From Rhodospirillaceae bacterium (GTDB lineage: Bacteria > Pseudomonadota > Alphaproteobacteria > Rhodospirillales > Magnetovibrionaceae), in the NCBI GenBank assembly GCA_002401565.1, contig NVTL01000037.1, positions 2,683 through 8,387 on the forward strand: a stretch of DNA of 5,705 bases, in the 5' to 3' direction. Below, piece by piece: positions 1-5,383 of this stretch. A program made the position numbers and the translations under genes. The stretch's first letter is position 1. Each line of letters starts with the position of its first letter. A model generated the notes under the pieces. It saw nothing but the letters and a program-made list of their open reading frames with translations, did no database searches and had not been told where the DNA came from.

Positions 1-1779
1 TAATCCACCGACGGGTTTTTCCAAACTTTGCAAAGATTTGTCCAATGTGTGGGCGGCGTCCATCAAACCTTCGACCGGGTCCGTGGCCGGGCATTCCAAA
101 GAATATCCGCCTCGGCCCTCGTCTTTATCGCGGGCATAGGTTTGTTGACGGACGTTGGCCAAAAAGTATTCGGTGGGGCCCATCATGGCATTTTCGGCCA
201 GTCTGGCTTGCCAACCAAATGCGGGTAATGCGGTGGCCGCGCGGCGCACGTCTTCGACCAAATGAGCCATTTTTTCATCCGACGCGCTTAAATCTTCCAG
301 GCGCTTTTTTAGGCCTCTGGATCGACTGCGACGGCTTTTGCTTTCTTCTAATCCTAAAATCCAGCGGCGCAGATCGGACGTTTCCATGCCTGATAAATGG
401 GCGGCAAAGGCGCTGTCGGCGGCGCTGAAAATATGGTGGCCTTCGTCAAACACATACCGGGTGGGCAGACCGCCTTCGGCCGCCATGCTGCCGCCCGCGC
501 CCAAGGCTGCCTGTATCATCACCAAAGCATGATTAGCGATCACCAGTTTGGCGCGTTTGGCGCGGCGTTTGGAATGTTCGATGAAACATTTTGAAAAATG
601 CGGACAGGCTGAATAGGTGCATTCGCCCTTGGTATCGGTGAGTTCACGCACCAAGCCGCGACCCAACATATCGGGCAACCACGCCGGAAAATCACCGCCC
701 GCCATATCGCCATCGCGGGTCGCCAAAGTCCACCGGGCAACCAGACCCAAGGCAATTGCTCCCCCCGGCCGCGTTTCAATACGGCCCAGGGCTTCTTCGA
801 AATTAAGCAGGCAGAAATAATTTTCCCGGCCTTTGCGCACCACCACATGACGCTTTTTTTCCACCGAGTCCGGGTAAAGTCTATCCAGTTCTCCGTCCAA
901 TTGGCGCTGTAAGTTTCGGGTGTAGGTCGACAGCCACACGGCCCCATCATTTTTATCGGCCCATACGCTGGCGGCGGCGACGTAACCTAGGGTTTTACCA
1001 ACACCGGTTCCGGCTTCGGCCAGAACAAAACGGGGTTGGCCTTCGTGTTCACAAGGGTCAAAAGCGGCCGCCACACCCGCCGCATATTTTTGCTGTTCGG
1101 GGCGCTTTTCCGATGTCTGGCTGGCGAGCATTTCGTCAAGTCGGTTGCGGGCTTCAACGGGCGATACCGGAGCATCGCCGGGTTTGGCTTCAAACCCCCG
1201 GTCTTCCCAATCGGGCAGTTTGTCCCAAACGCGAAAGGCCCGGCGCAGGGTTTGGGAATGCGGTGTATCGCCTTCAAAATCTTCGCCTAACGCGGCCAAT
1301 ACGGGCTTGCCCCAGGGCCAACCGCCAAAATTCATGGCATGGGCCAGACCACCCAGGATTAAGCGGTGGCGTTGATCGCGTTGGGGTAAATTCACGAGGT
1401 GGCGCAGCAAGGCTTCACCCGCGCGGATCAGCGTCATGGCTTCGTCTTCGTGGGTGTGGGGCAGGGGCAGCCCTAAGGCTTGCGCCAGTCCTGATGGCGT
1501 TGGTAAGCAAAATTCGGCGGGCTTGGCAAAGGCAAACAGTTCCAAAACATCAAACGCACGGAGCGTCTCACCGCCCAAACCCAGCCGTTGTCCGGTGCGG
1601 CGCGCATGGCAAACGATGGGCGGCATTTCCAAATCACGCAAAGCCGGGCCGATGTCGCCAAAGGAAAAGCTGACAATTTCCCCTGATCCATCAATGCCAT
1701 AGGCACGCCGAACCCCCGCCACCAAAGACAAGGTGTTGGGCATAAGGACTTCCGGTTGAGGGCGCATTGGATTCGTCAT
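1..1779 (-). CDS. DinG/XPD-family ATP-dependent DNA helicase with Fe-S cluster (partial, C-terminus off left edge)
   Basis: Translating the minus strand from the ATG at 1777-1779 gives 593 uninterrupted codons to the window edge. A Q-motif-like RPEQQ lies at residues 226-230, Walker A GTGVGKT at 257-263 (K262), a motif Ia-like STYTRNLQRQ at 284-293 and a DEAH-variant DEGHH at 445-449. Cysteines 323, 387, 392 and 398 match the Fe-S cluster of DinG/XPD helicases; the last three have the 5- and 6-residue spacing I recall for E. coli DinG. NHALVM at 416-421 is also typical. The family unwinds DNA 5'-to-3' using ATP, in repair and in resolving replication problems. Helicase motifs IV-VI must lie outside the window. 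About 220 residues precede the Q motif, much more than in E. coli DinG. An alternative start is Met13 (1741-1743), which has GGAAG five bases upstream, whereas the first ATG has no clear ribosome binding site. Family assignment is firm; the exact start and substrate are not. Confidence 0.93.
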   Translation of the reverse strand, partial: MTNPMRPQPEVLMPNTLSLVAGVRRAYGIDGSGEIVSFSFGDIGPALRDLEMPPIVCHARRTGQRLGLGGETLRAFDVLELFAFAKPAEFCLPTPSGLAQALGLPLPHTHEDEAMTLIRAGEALLRHLVNLPQRDQRHRLILGGLAHAMNFGGWPWGKPVLAALGEDFEGDTPHSQTLRRAFRVWDKLPDWEDRGFEAKPGDAPVSPVEARNRLDEMLASQTSEKRPEQQKYAAGVAAAFDPCEHEGQPRFVLAEAGTGVGKTLGYVAAASVWADKNDGAVWLSTYTRNLQRQLDGELDRLYPDSVEKKRHVVVRKGRENYFCLLNFEEALGRIETRPGGAIALGLVARWTLATRDGDMAGGDFPAWLPDMLGRGLVRELTDTKGECTYSACPHFSKCFIEHSKRRAKRAKLVIANHALVMIQAALGAGGSMAAEGGLPTRYVFDEGHHIFSAADSAFAAHLSGMETSDLRRWILGLEESKSRRSRSRGLKKRLEDLSASDEKMAHLVEDVRRAATALPAFGWQARLAENAMMGPTEYFLANVRQQTYARDKDEGRGGYSLECPATDPVEGLMDAAHTLDKSLQSLEKPVGGL

Positions 1780-1785
1780 GGGGGC

Positions 1786-1793
1786 AGTATAAC
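1786..1793. promoter_or_regulatory. Candidate shared -10 element for divergent helicase and fetA promoters
   Basis: The 8 bases AGTATAAC read as TATAAC on the plus strand (1788-1793) and TATACT on the minus strand (1791-1786), so both strands carry a good -10 hexamer using the same TATA. On the plus strand a weak -35, TTGGAT (1767-1772), lies 15 bases upstream. No convincing -35 is seen on the minus strand. Predicted transcript starts would be near 1800 (plus, about 45 bases before fetA) and near 1779 (minus, at the first helicase ATG, which would favour Met13 as the helicase start). This is pattern matching only. Confidence 0.35.
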
Positions 1794-1844
1794 GATTTAA
1801 CGCGCACCCTTCCCCTTATTTGCCGACAATGCTATGCCTTGAAC

Positions 1845-2453
1845 ATGATTTTAAGCATTCGCCACTTAAAACGCCTGACCATTGGCCCGCTGGATTTCGA
1901 GGTGGCGGCCGGTGACATTGTTGCCCTAACCGGGCCTTCGGGCGTGGGCAAATCGTTGCTGTTGCGGGCGATTGCAGATTTAGACGTTAACGAAGGCCAG
2001 CTCACCTTGAACGGTGAAGCCCGCGAAAGCATGGCCGCCCCCGATTGGCGCAAACAAGTCATGTATGTTCCGGCGTATTCGGGTTGGTGGGCGGATTTGG
2101 TTGAACCCCATTTCGAAGGGGCCGAGAGGTCCGTTGTGGTGGATACCTTGCACCGCTTAGGCTTGGAAAGCACCGCATTGAGCTGGGAAGTCACCAATTT
2201 ATCCACGGGCGAACGCCAACGTTTAAGTTTTGCCCGCGCGGTGGTGCATAACCCCAAAATCTTGATGTTGGACGAACCGACTTCGGGTTTAGATCCAGAC
2301 AATGCCCACAAAATGGAAAAGCTGATTGAACAGTATGCACAGGGCGGCATGGGGATTGTTTTTGTGACCCATGATGCGGCGCAAGCGGCGCGTTTGGGCA
2401 CCCGTCATATCCGCCTTGAAGGTGGTCAGCTGACCGAGGCCTCGGCCCCATGA
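1845..2453 (+). CDS. fetA: ABC transporter ATP-binding protein, FetA-like (iron efflux type)
   Basis: This 202-residue protein is a single ABC ATPase domain. Walker A is GPSGVGKS (30-37), the signature is LSTGE (119-123) in place of LSGGQ, Walker B is ILMLDE (139-144), the D-loop is SGLD (147-150) and the H-loop is VTHD (174-177). The opening MILSIRHLKRL then GPLDFEVAAGD, and LLLRAIADLD (38-47), are typical of FetA/YbbL, which with FetB forms an exporter linked to iron homeostasis. The start at 1845 is chosen because the ABC fold begins there; an in-frame TTG at 1767 would add 26 unrelated residues and overlap the helicase. No strong ribosome binding site precedes it. The Q-loop position reads YVPAYSGWW, with Ala77 where glutamine is usual. 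The stop overlaps the fetB start as ATGA, implying translational coupling. Substrate is inferred from the family; some relatives may move other substrates. Confidence 0.9.
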   Translation: MILSIRHLKRLTIGPLDFEVAAGDIVALTGPSGVGKSLLLRAIADLDVNEGQLTLNGEARESMAAPDWRKQVMYVPAYSGWWADLVEPHFEGAERSVVVDTLHRLGLESTALSWEVTNLSTGERQRLSFARAVVHNPKILMLDEPTSGLDPDNAHKMEKLIEQYAQGGMGIVFVTHDAAQAARLGTRHIRLEGGQLTEASAP

Positions 2454-3247
2454 GCAGTGTTTATATCCAGCTGAGCTATTTTGATTTGATGATGGCCTCA
2501 ATCTTGCTGTTGTTGGCAGGTGGCTTGTCGATTGGCCTGAAATTGGGCCTTGAAAAAATGTTGGGCATTGCGGCCCTGCGCACCGTTGTACAACTGAGCC
2601 TGATTGGCTTGGTTTTAAAACTGTTGTTTCAAACCACATCACCGTGGTGGACGTTGCTGGCCGCCGTATTCATGATGGGGTTTGCCGGGCGCGAAGCGAT
2701 GGCGCGCCAAACCTTAAAACTGCGTGGTGGCTGGTCTTTGGGCATCGCCACCTTGTCGTTAATGTTGGCCGGAACGGTGGTCACGACTTTGGCCTTAACC
2801 ACCGCTATTCGCCCTGAACCTTGGTACGATCCTCGCTTTGCGATCCCTTTGTTGGGCATGGTTTTGGGCAATACTTTAAACGGTGTCGCCGTGGGTATGG
2901 ACCGATTGAGCGCCACGTTAAAGCGCGAAAAAATTGCCATCGAAGCGCGTCTGGCTTTGGGCCATGCGCGCCGCGATGCGGTGCGGCCTTATGTGCGTGA
3001 AGCCATGCGCGCGGGCGTGATGCACATTATTAACGCCATGTCGGCGGCCGGGCTGATTTCCATCCCCGGCATGATGACCGGACAGATTTTGGCTGGTGTT
3101 GATCCCACCCAAGCCGTTAAGTATCAGATCCTGATTATGTTTTTGATTGCGGGTTCCACATCGCTGGGGGCGTTGACGGCGATTTTGGCGCTGTCGAACC
3201 GCTTAAGTGATGATCGTGATCGTCTGCGCCTTGATCGGTTTCGTTAA
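2450..3247 (+). CDS. fetB: FetB-like iron export ABC transporter permease (UPF0014/YbbM family)
   Basis: This 265-residue inner-membrane protein has about seven hydrophobic segments, near residues 10-30, 37-60, 65-85, 95-119, 130-149, 190-214 and 226-248. Family hallmarks are LRTVVQLSLIG (43-53), PLLGMVLGNTLNGVAVGMDR (133-152), the cytoplasmic EARLALGHARRDAVRP (165-180) and SIPGMMTGQILAG (204-216) followed by the conserved AVKYQI (222-227). The length fits the usual 250-270 residues. The family exports iron and supports resistance to oxidative stress in E. coli. The ATG lies inside the fetA stop (ATGA), so translation probably depends on fetA ribosomes; only a weak, distant GAGG precedes it. 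The paired ATPase directly upstream makes the assignment strong. Iron as substrate is family knowledge, not shown here. Confidence 0.93.
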   Translation: MSSVYIQLSYFDLMMASILLLLAGGLSIGLKLGLEKMLGIAALRTVVQLSLIGLVLKLLFQTTSPWWTLLAAVFMMGFAGREAMARQTLKLRGGWSLGIATLSLMLAGTVVTTLALTTAIRPEPWYDPRFAIPLLGMVLGNTLNGVAVGMDRLSATLKREKIAIEARLALGHARRDAVRPYVREAMRAGVMHIINAMSAAGLISIPGMMTGQILAGVDPTQAVKYQILIMFLIAGSTSLGALTAILALSNRLSDDRDRLRLDRFR

Positions 3248-3259
3248 TCCAGCTATTGT
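3231..3259 (+). promoter_or_regulatory. Candidate promoter for the secreted-protein/hemerythrin pair
   Basis: TTGATC (3231-3236) and TATTGT (3254-3259) are separated by 17 bases and each match four of six sigma-70 consensus positions. The -35 lies in the last codons of fetB. The predicted transcript start is near 3266, giving a short leader of about 23 bases that contains the ribosome binding site at 3275-3279. Read-through from fetAB is an equally possible source of transcription, since no terminator is visible after fetB. Confidence 0.35.
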
Positions 3260-3274
3260 GCAAAAAAATATCTG

Positions 3275-3279
3275 AAGGA
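3275..3279 (+). promoter_or_regulatory. Ribosome binding site (AAGGA) deciding the start at 3289
   Basis: AAGGA sits nine bases upstream of the ATG at 3289-3291 and fixes that start over an in-frame TTG at 3256. It lies within TCTGAAGGA (3271-3279), and the identical nine bases recur before the hemerythrin gene at 3564-3572. Confidence 0.75.
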
Positions 3280-3288
3280 ATACAAACG

Positions 3289-3558
3289 ATGAAGTCACTT
3301 TTTAAACCTGTTCTAATCGCTTTGGCTGTTGGCATCTCCCTCAGCTTTGCCGCGCCAAGCTTTGCCCAGTCGACCCAAAATATGAGCTACCTGACAAAGG
3401 AAGAACGGGCTGATTTTAATAAACGTTTGCAACGCGCAGGAGCCTCTGCGGATCGATCCAGAGTGACCGCTGAAATGAACCGCATTATTCAGCAGCGTCG
3501 CCTCGAAGAACGCAAAGCAGAACGGGCAAAGAAAAAGCTCTTTCGCGACAAATATTAA
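3289..3558 (+). CDS. Small secreted, highly charged helical protein of unknown function
   Basis: This is an 89-residue protein with a clear Sec signal peptide: lysines at 2 and 6, a hydrophobic core (about 8-22) and a likely signal peptidase I site after Ala26 (SFA before Gln27). The mature part of about 63 residues is rich in Arg, Lys and Glu and probably mostly helical, with LTKEERADFNKRLQRAG followed by RSRVTAEMNRIIQQRRLEER and a basic tail. The pattern recalls small periplasmic proteins of alphaproteobacteria with 'TPEERAxxRxxM'-type segments, but I cannot name a family. It has no cysteine, so it is not a lipoprotein. It lies 41 bases after fetB and 20 bases before the hemerythrin gene, on the same strand. 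The start is set by AAGGA nine bases upstream. A periplasmic location is well supported; function is unknown. Confidence 0.85.
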   Translation: MKSLFKPVLIALAVGISLSFAAPSFAQSTQNMSYLTKEERADFNKRLQRAGASADRSRVTAEMNRIIQQRRLEERKAERAKKKLFRDKY

Positions 3559-3567
3559 TTCGATCTG

Positions 3568-3572
3568 AAGGA
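3568..3572 (+). promoter_or_regulatory. Ribosome binding site (AAGGA) of the hemerythrin gene
   Basis: AAGGA lies six bases before the ATG at 3579-3581, within TCTGAAGGA (3564-3572). The short 20-base gap and good ribosome binding site suggest co-transcription with the secreted-protein gene. Confidence 0.75.
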
Positions 3573-3578
3573 TAACGC

Positions 3579-4043
3579 ATGAAGATCGAACTTCTGGAAA
3601 GCCTGTTAACGGGCCACGAAGGCATTGATGGCGAACATCGTCAAATTGTTGATGCCATCAATCAGGTGTCAAAAGTCATCGATGATGGTGAATTTGATAA
3701 GTGTCCGGATTTGTTGGACAACTTCTTAAATATTTGTGCAAATCACTTTGAAAGCGAAGAAAAACTGTTGGCAGAATTGGGCTACCCCGATCTGCAACAA
3801 CACATCGTTTTTCACCGGGAACTGACCTTAAAAGCCAAGGCGGTTCGGGTTTTGTGCATGGATTTTGATGCTCCACAAAGTATTCGTCGGTGTTTCGATG
3901 AAATGTCAGCCTTGTTGATCGAAGATGTGGTCAAAGGCGATATGGCGTTTGTTTCTTTTTTGATCGACAAAGGTGTGGCCAGCTCTCGCCTTCATGTCGG
4001 TCTTTTTGAAAAGCTAAATTTCCCAAAAGATAAAATCGCCTAA
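3579..4043 (+). CDS. Hemerythrin-like protein (bacteriohemerythrin family) with an altered metal site
   Basis: This 154-residue cytoplasmic protein matches the hemerythrin four-helix bundle. GIDGEH (15-20) supplies His20, HFESEE (56-61) supplies His56 and Glu60, and QQHIVFH (73-79) supplies His75 and His79; the spacings match the classic His54/Glu58 and His73/His77 pairs. GDMAF (120-124) supplies the bridging Asp121. The residue five before that Asp, normally the His of an 'HIxxxD' motif, is Asp116 (DVVKGD), so one of five canonical His ligands is absent. The family binds O2 reversibly at a di-iron centre and serves in oxygen sensing, delivery or iron handling. With Asp116 the centre could be retuned, mono-metal, or lost. 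There is no fused output domain and no signal peptide. It follows the small secreted-protein gene and ends at a convergent junction. Membership is confident; O2 binding is not. Confidence 0.9.
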   Translation: MKIELLESLLTGHEGIDGEHRQIVDAINQVSKVIDDGEFDKCPDLLDNFLNICANHFESEEKLLAELGYPDLQQHIVFHRELTLKAKAVRVLCMDFDAPQSIRRCFDEMSALLIEDVVKGDMAFVSFLIDKGVASSRLHVGLFEKLNFPKDKIA

Positions 4044-4045
4044 CG

Positions 4046-4074
4046 CCCACCCTGCTTAAAAAAGGCGGGGCGGG
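4046..4074. terminator. GC-rich hairpin at the convergent junction, possible bidirectional terminator
   Basis: The left arm 4046-4055 pairs with the right arm 4065-4074 over ten positions with one A-C mismatch (4049/4071) and one G-T wobble (4053/4067), around a 9-base A-rich loop (4056-4064). It lies directly after the hemerythrin stop and covers the last codons and stop of the minus-strand gene. The poly-T tract after it is poor on the plus strand (GATTTGC) and only loosely T-rich on the minus strand, so efficient intrinsic termination is uncertain. Confidence 0.4.
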
Positions 4075-4988
4075 GATTTGCAAAATGGCGGCAAACTGGC
4101 GGCCTTGAATTCCTTGGTCCCATACCGGGCGATTTTGACGCTTTCAATCAGGTCAATGGATAGCATTTGATTGACCAGAGTCTGAACCTCATCTTGGGCA
4201 TCGGAAATCTCATCAACGCGCGGGTCTCTGCCTTGGGGCATGGTGGTGCCATAAGCGATAATAATTTTGTCCATAATGCTGGGCGCACGCTCACACACCA
4301 AAGATTTAATGTCATGATCGGCGACATAAAGAGTGACTGAATAAAACCGCGGGGGTGCACCATCGGTTTTTGGCATCAACGGCCAGCGCACAGTTTTTAA
4401 CCAAATGGGAATAGGGTCAGGTTTTGTTGCGTCATCGGGTTTAGCGATGGGGGTGGTGGGCTCAACCGGTTCGGATTGACCAAAGCTTTCTGTATAGGCG
4501 TCCACGGGTTTCTGGTCGGGTTGCAATAAAAAATACGCGATGGCGACAACGGCGGTGACCAGCACGCCCGCAACCGGAACCATAATTTTGGGCTTGAAAA
4601 TATCCCCGGCTTTCCACCACAGGCCCGCACGGCGATCAATGGCGGCCCCGGCTTCTTTTCGTTCGACAAAAACCCGCGCCAATTCAATGCGTTCGTTTTT
4701 GATTTCGCGCATCAACACCGCAATTTCTTCGTGAATGCGGGCCAAATCGTCTTTGTGATCGGTGACAATTTTGTTCGTGCGGTGAATGTTTTGCTGACAG
4801 AGGTCTAAGTCATTTCGCCGGGTAAACAGCTTTTTAATGATGACAACGGCTGTTTTTTCGACCATTTCGGGCGAATGTGCGCGACAGGTCAAAGCAATGA
4901 AGCCAATGGTCCCGTCTTCAAAGACAACTTCCCAATCGGTCGTGCCGTCTGGTGTTTTGGGCCAAGATGCTTTTGGGTTGTCTGCCAT
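4056..4988 (-). CDS. Single-pass membrane protein with coiled coil and FliL-like C-terminal domain, function unknown
   Basis: This 310-residue protein has four visible parts. An N-terminal domain (about 1-58) contains DWEVVFEDGTIGFIALTCRA. A long charged helix, likely coiled coil, spans about 60-115. One membrane helix (about 135-155) follows the basic, tryptophan-containing RRAGLWWKAGDIFKPK. A Pro/Asp/Thr-rich linker (157-195) leads to a C-terminal domain (about 212-290) with RFYSVTLYVADHD, VCERAPSIMDKII and DAQDEVQTLVNQML. The cytoplasm-TM-linker-globular order and the strand/helix pattern with Arg-Ala-Pro and a late 'VN' helix recall FliL-type proteins, but motif identity is weak. No signal peptide is seen, so the N-terminal part is probably cytoplasmic and the C-terminal part periplasmic. 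The ATG at 4988 is preferred over an in-frame TTG at 5009, which would add seven residues; no good ribosome binding site is seen for either. It is convergent with the hemerythrin gene and divergent from the 5165 gene. Confidence 0.82.
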   Translation of the reverse strand: MADNPKASWPKTPDGTTDWEVVFEDGTIGFIALTCRAHSPEMVEKTAVVIIKKLFTRRNDLDLCQQNIHRTNKIVTDHKDDLARIHEEIAVLMREIKNERIELARVFVERKEAGAAIDRRAGLWWKAGDIFKPKIMVPVAGVLVTAVVAIAYFLLQPDQKPVDAYTESFGQSEPVEPTTPIAKPDDATKPDPIPIWLKTVRWPLMPKTDGAPPRFYSVTLYVADHDIKSLVCERAPSIMDKIIIAYGTTMPQGRDPRVDEISDAQDEVQTLVNQMLSIDLIESVKIARYGTKEFKAASLPPFCKSPPRLF

Positions 4989-5031
4989 TCGCCGATAACT
5001 CACTGTCAATAAACGATTAACTCACTATGGC

Positions 5032-5063
5032 ATTATAGGTGTGATTAATAAAGCAGGTGTTAA
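5032..5063 (-). promoter_or_regulatory. Candidate promoter for the minus-strand membrane protein gene
   Basis: On the minus strand a perfect TATAAT (5037-5032) would start transcription near 5025, about 36 bases before the ATG at 4988. The best upstream -35-like hexamer is TTAACA (5063-5058), but its 20-base spacing is long; CACCTG (5059-5054) has 16-base spacing but a poor match. GATTAA occurs on the plus strand at 5015-5020 and 5043-5048, on either side of the -10, and may be a binding-site half or chance. Confidence 0.4.
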
Positions 5064-5096
5064 GAATTTTTTATAAGGGTGTGACGGTCGTCATGG

Positions 5097-5125
5097 CTGA
5101 ACGTTCCGTAAAAAGGCATGATAAT
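5097..5125 (+). promoter_or_regulatory. Candidate promoter for the small FG[S/T]KG protein gene
   Basis: CTGAAC (5097-5102) and GATAAT (5120-5125) are separated by 17 bases; the -10 matches five of six consensus positions and the -35 three of six. The predicted start near 5132 gives a leader of about 33 bases ending in the ribosome binding site at 5151-5155. This supports a start at 5165 rather than at the upstream ATG 5093, which would lie before the transcript start. Confidence 0.3.
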
Positions 5126-5150
5126 GAGACAAACAGCTTAAGCTTTACGC

Positions 5151-5155
5151 AAGGA
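5151..5155 (+). promoter_or_regulatory. Ribosome binding site (AAGGA) deciding the start at 5165
   Basis: AAGGA lies nine bases before the ATG at 5165-5167. The in-frame upstream ATG at 5093 has only AAGGG 13 bases away, which is less favourable, so the shorter protein is preferred. Confidence 0.55.
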
Positions 5156-5164
5156 CGCCATCAA

Positions 5165-5380
5165 ATGAGCCTCAGGACAAAAACAGTTGGATTTGGAAGC
5201 AAAGGTGCTCATGAGCGCCGGATGAGCTTTGCCGAAAGCCTGCTGTCGGGCCGCCCTTTGCAACGCGATAGCGCTGGCGATATTCCCCACCTTAAACCCC
5301 GTCCAAAAATGCGCTTTGGCACAAAAGGCTTAGATCATAGTATGCAATTATTTGGCGCAAAACCAGAGGCTTTGGTATAG
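5165..5380 (+). CDS. Small basic protein with internal FG[S/T]KG repeat, function unknown
   Basis: The protein has 71 residues from the ATG at 5165 (95 from the ATG at 5093; 107 from a GTG at 5057). I do not recognise a family. It is hydrophilic and basic, with no membrane helix, signal peptide or cysteine. Two segments resemble each other: VGFGSKGAHERRMSF (8-22) and MRFGTKGLDHSMQLF (49-63), sharing FG[S/T]KG, a histidine two or three residues later and a hydrophobic-Phe end. The middle, with SLLSGRPLQRDSAGDIPHLKP, is likely flexible. It is divergent from the membrane protein gene, and its TAG stop lies 33 bases before the TTG start of the hydrolase gene, in the same frame. The repeat, ribosome binding site and candidate promoter argue for a real gene, but there is no homology evidence. 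Confidence 0.62.
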   Translation: MSLRTKTVGFGSKGAHERRMSFAESLLSGRPLQRDSAGDIPHLKPRPKMRFGTKGLDHSMQLFGAKPEALV

Positions 5381-5383
5381 TCC

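Noticed and set aside
1113..1673. Long plus-strand open frame (186 codons) opposite the helicase, plus other plus-strand frames in 1-1700
   Set aside because: They lie antisense to a continuous, motif-rich helicase frame, have no recognisable domains, and are what G+C-biased codon use produces on the other strand.
1767..1844. N-terminal extension of FetA from an in-frame TTG
   Set aside because: The extra 26 residues match no ABC feature, overlap the helicase start and include the candidate -10; the family begins at the ATG at 1845.
1832..2940. Several minus-strand open frames opposite fetA and fetB
   Set aside because: Shadows of well-recognised genes with no motifs of their own.
3256..3288. 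TTG start extending the small secreted protein by 11 residues
   Set aside because: The extension would spoil the signal peptide N-region and would span the strong ribosome binding site at 3275-3279.
5057..5164. GTG 5057 and ATG 5093 starts for the FG[S/T]KG protein
   Set aside because: Neither has a well-placed ribosome binding site and the added residues show no pattern; ATG 5093 remains possible.
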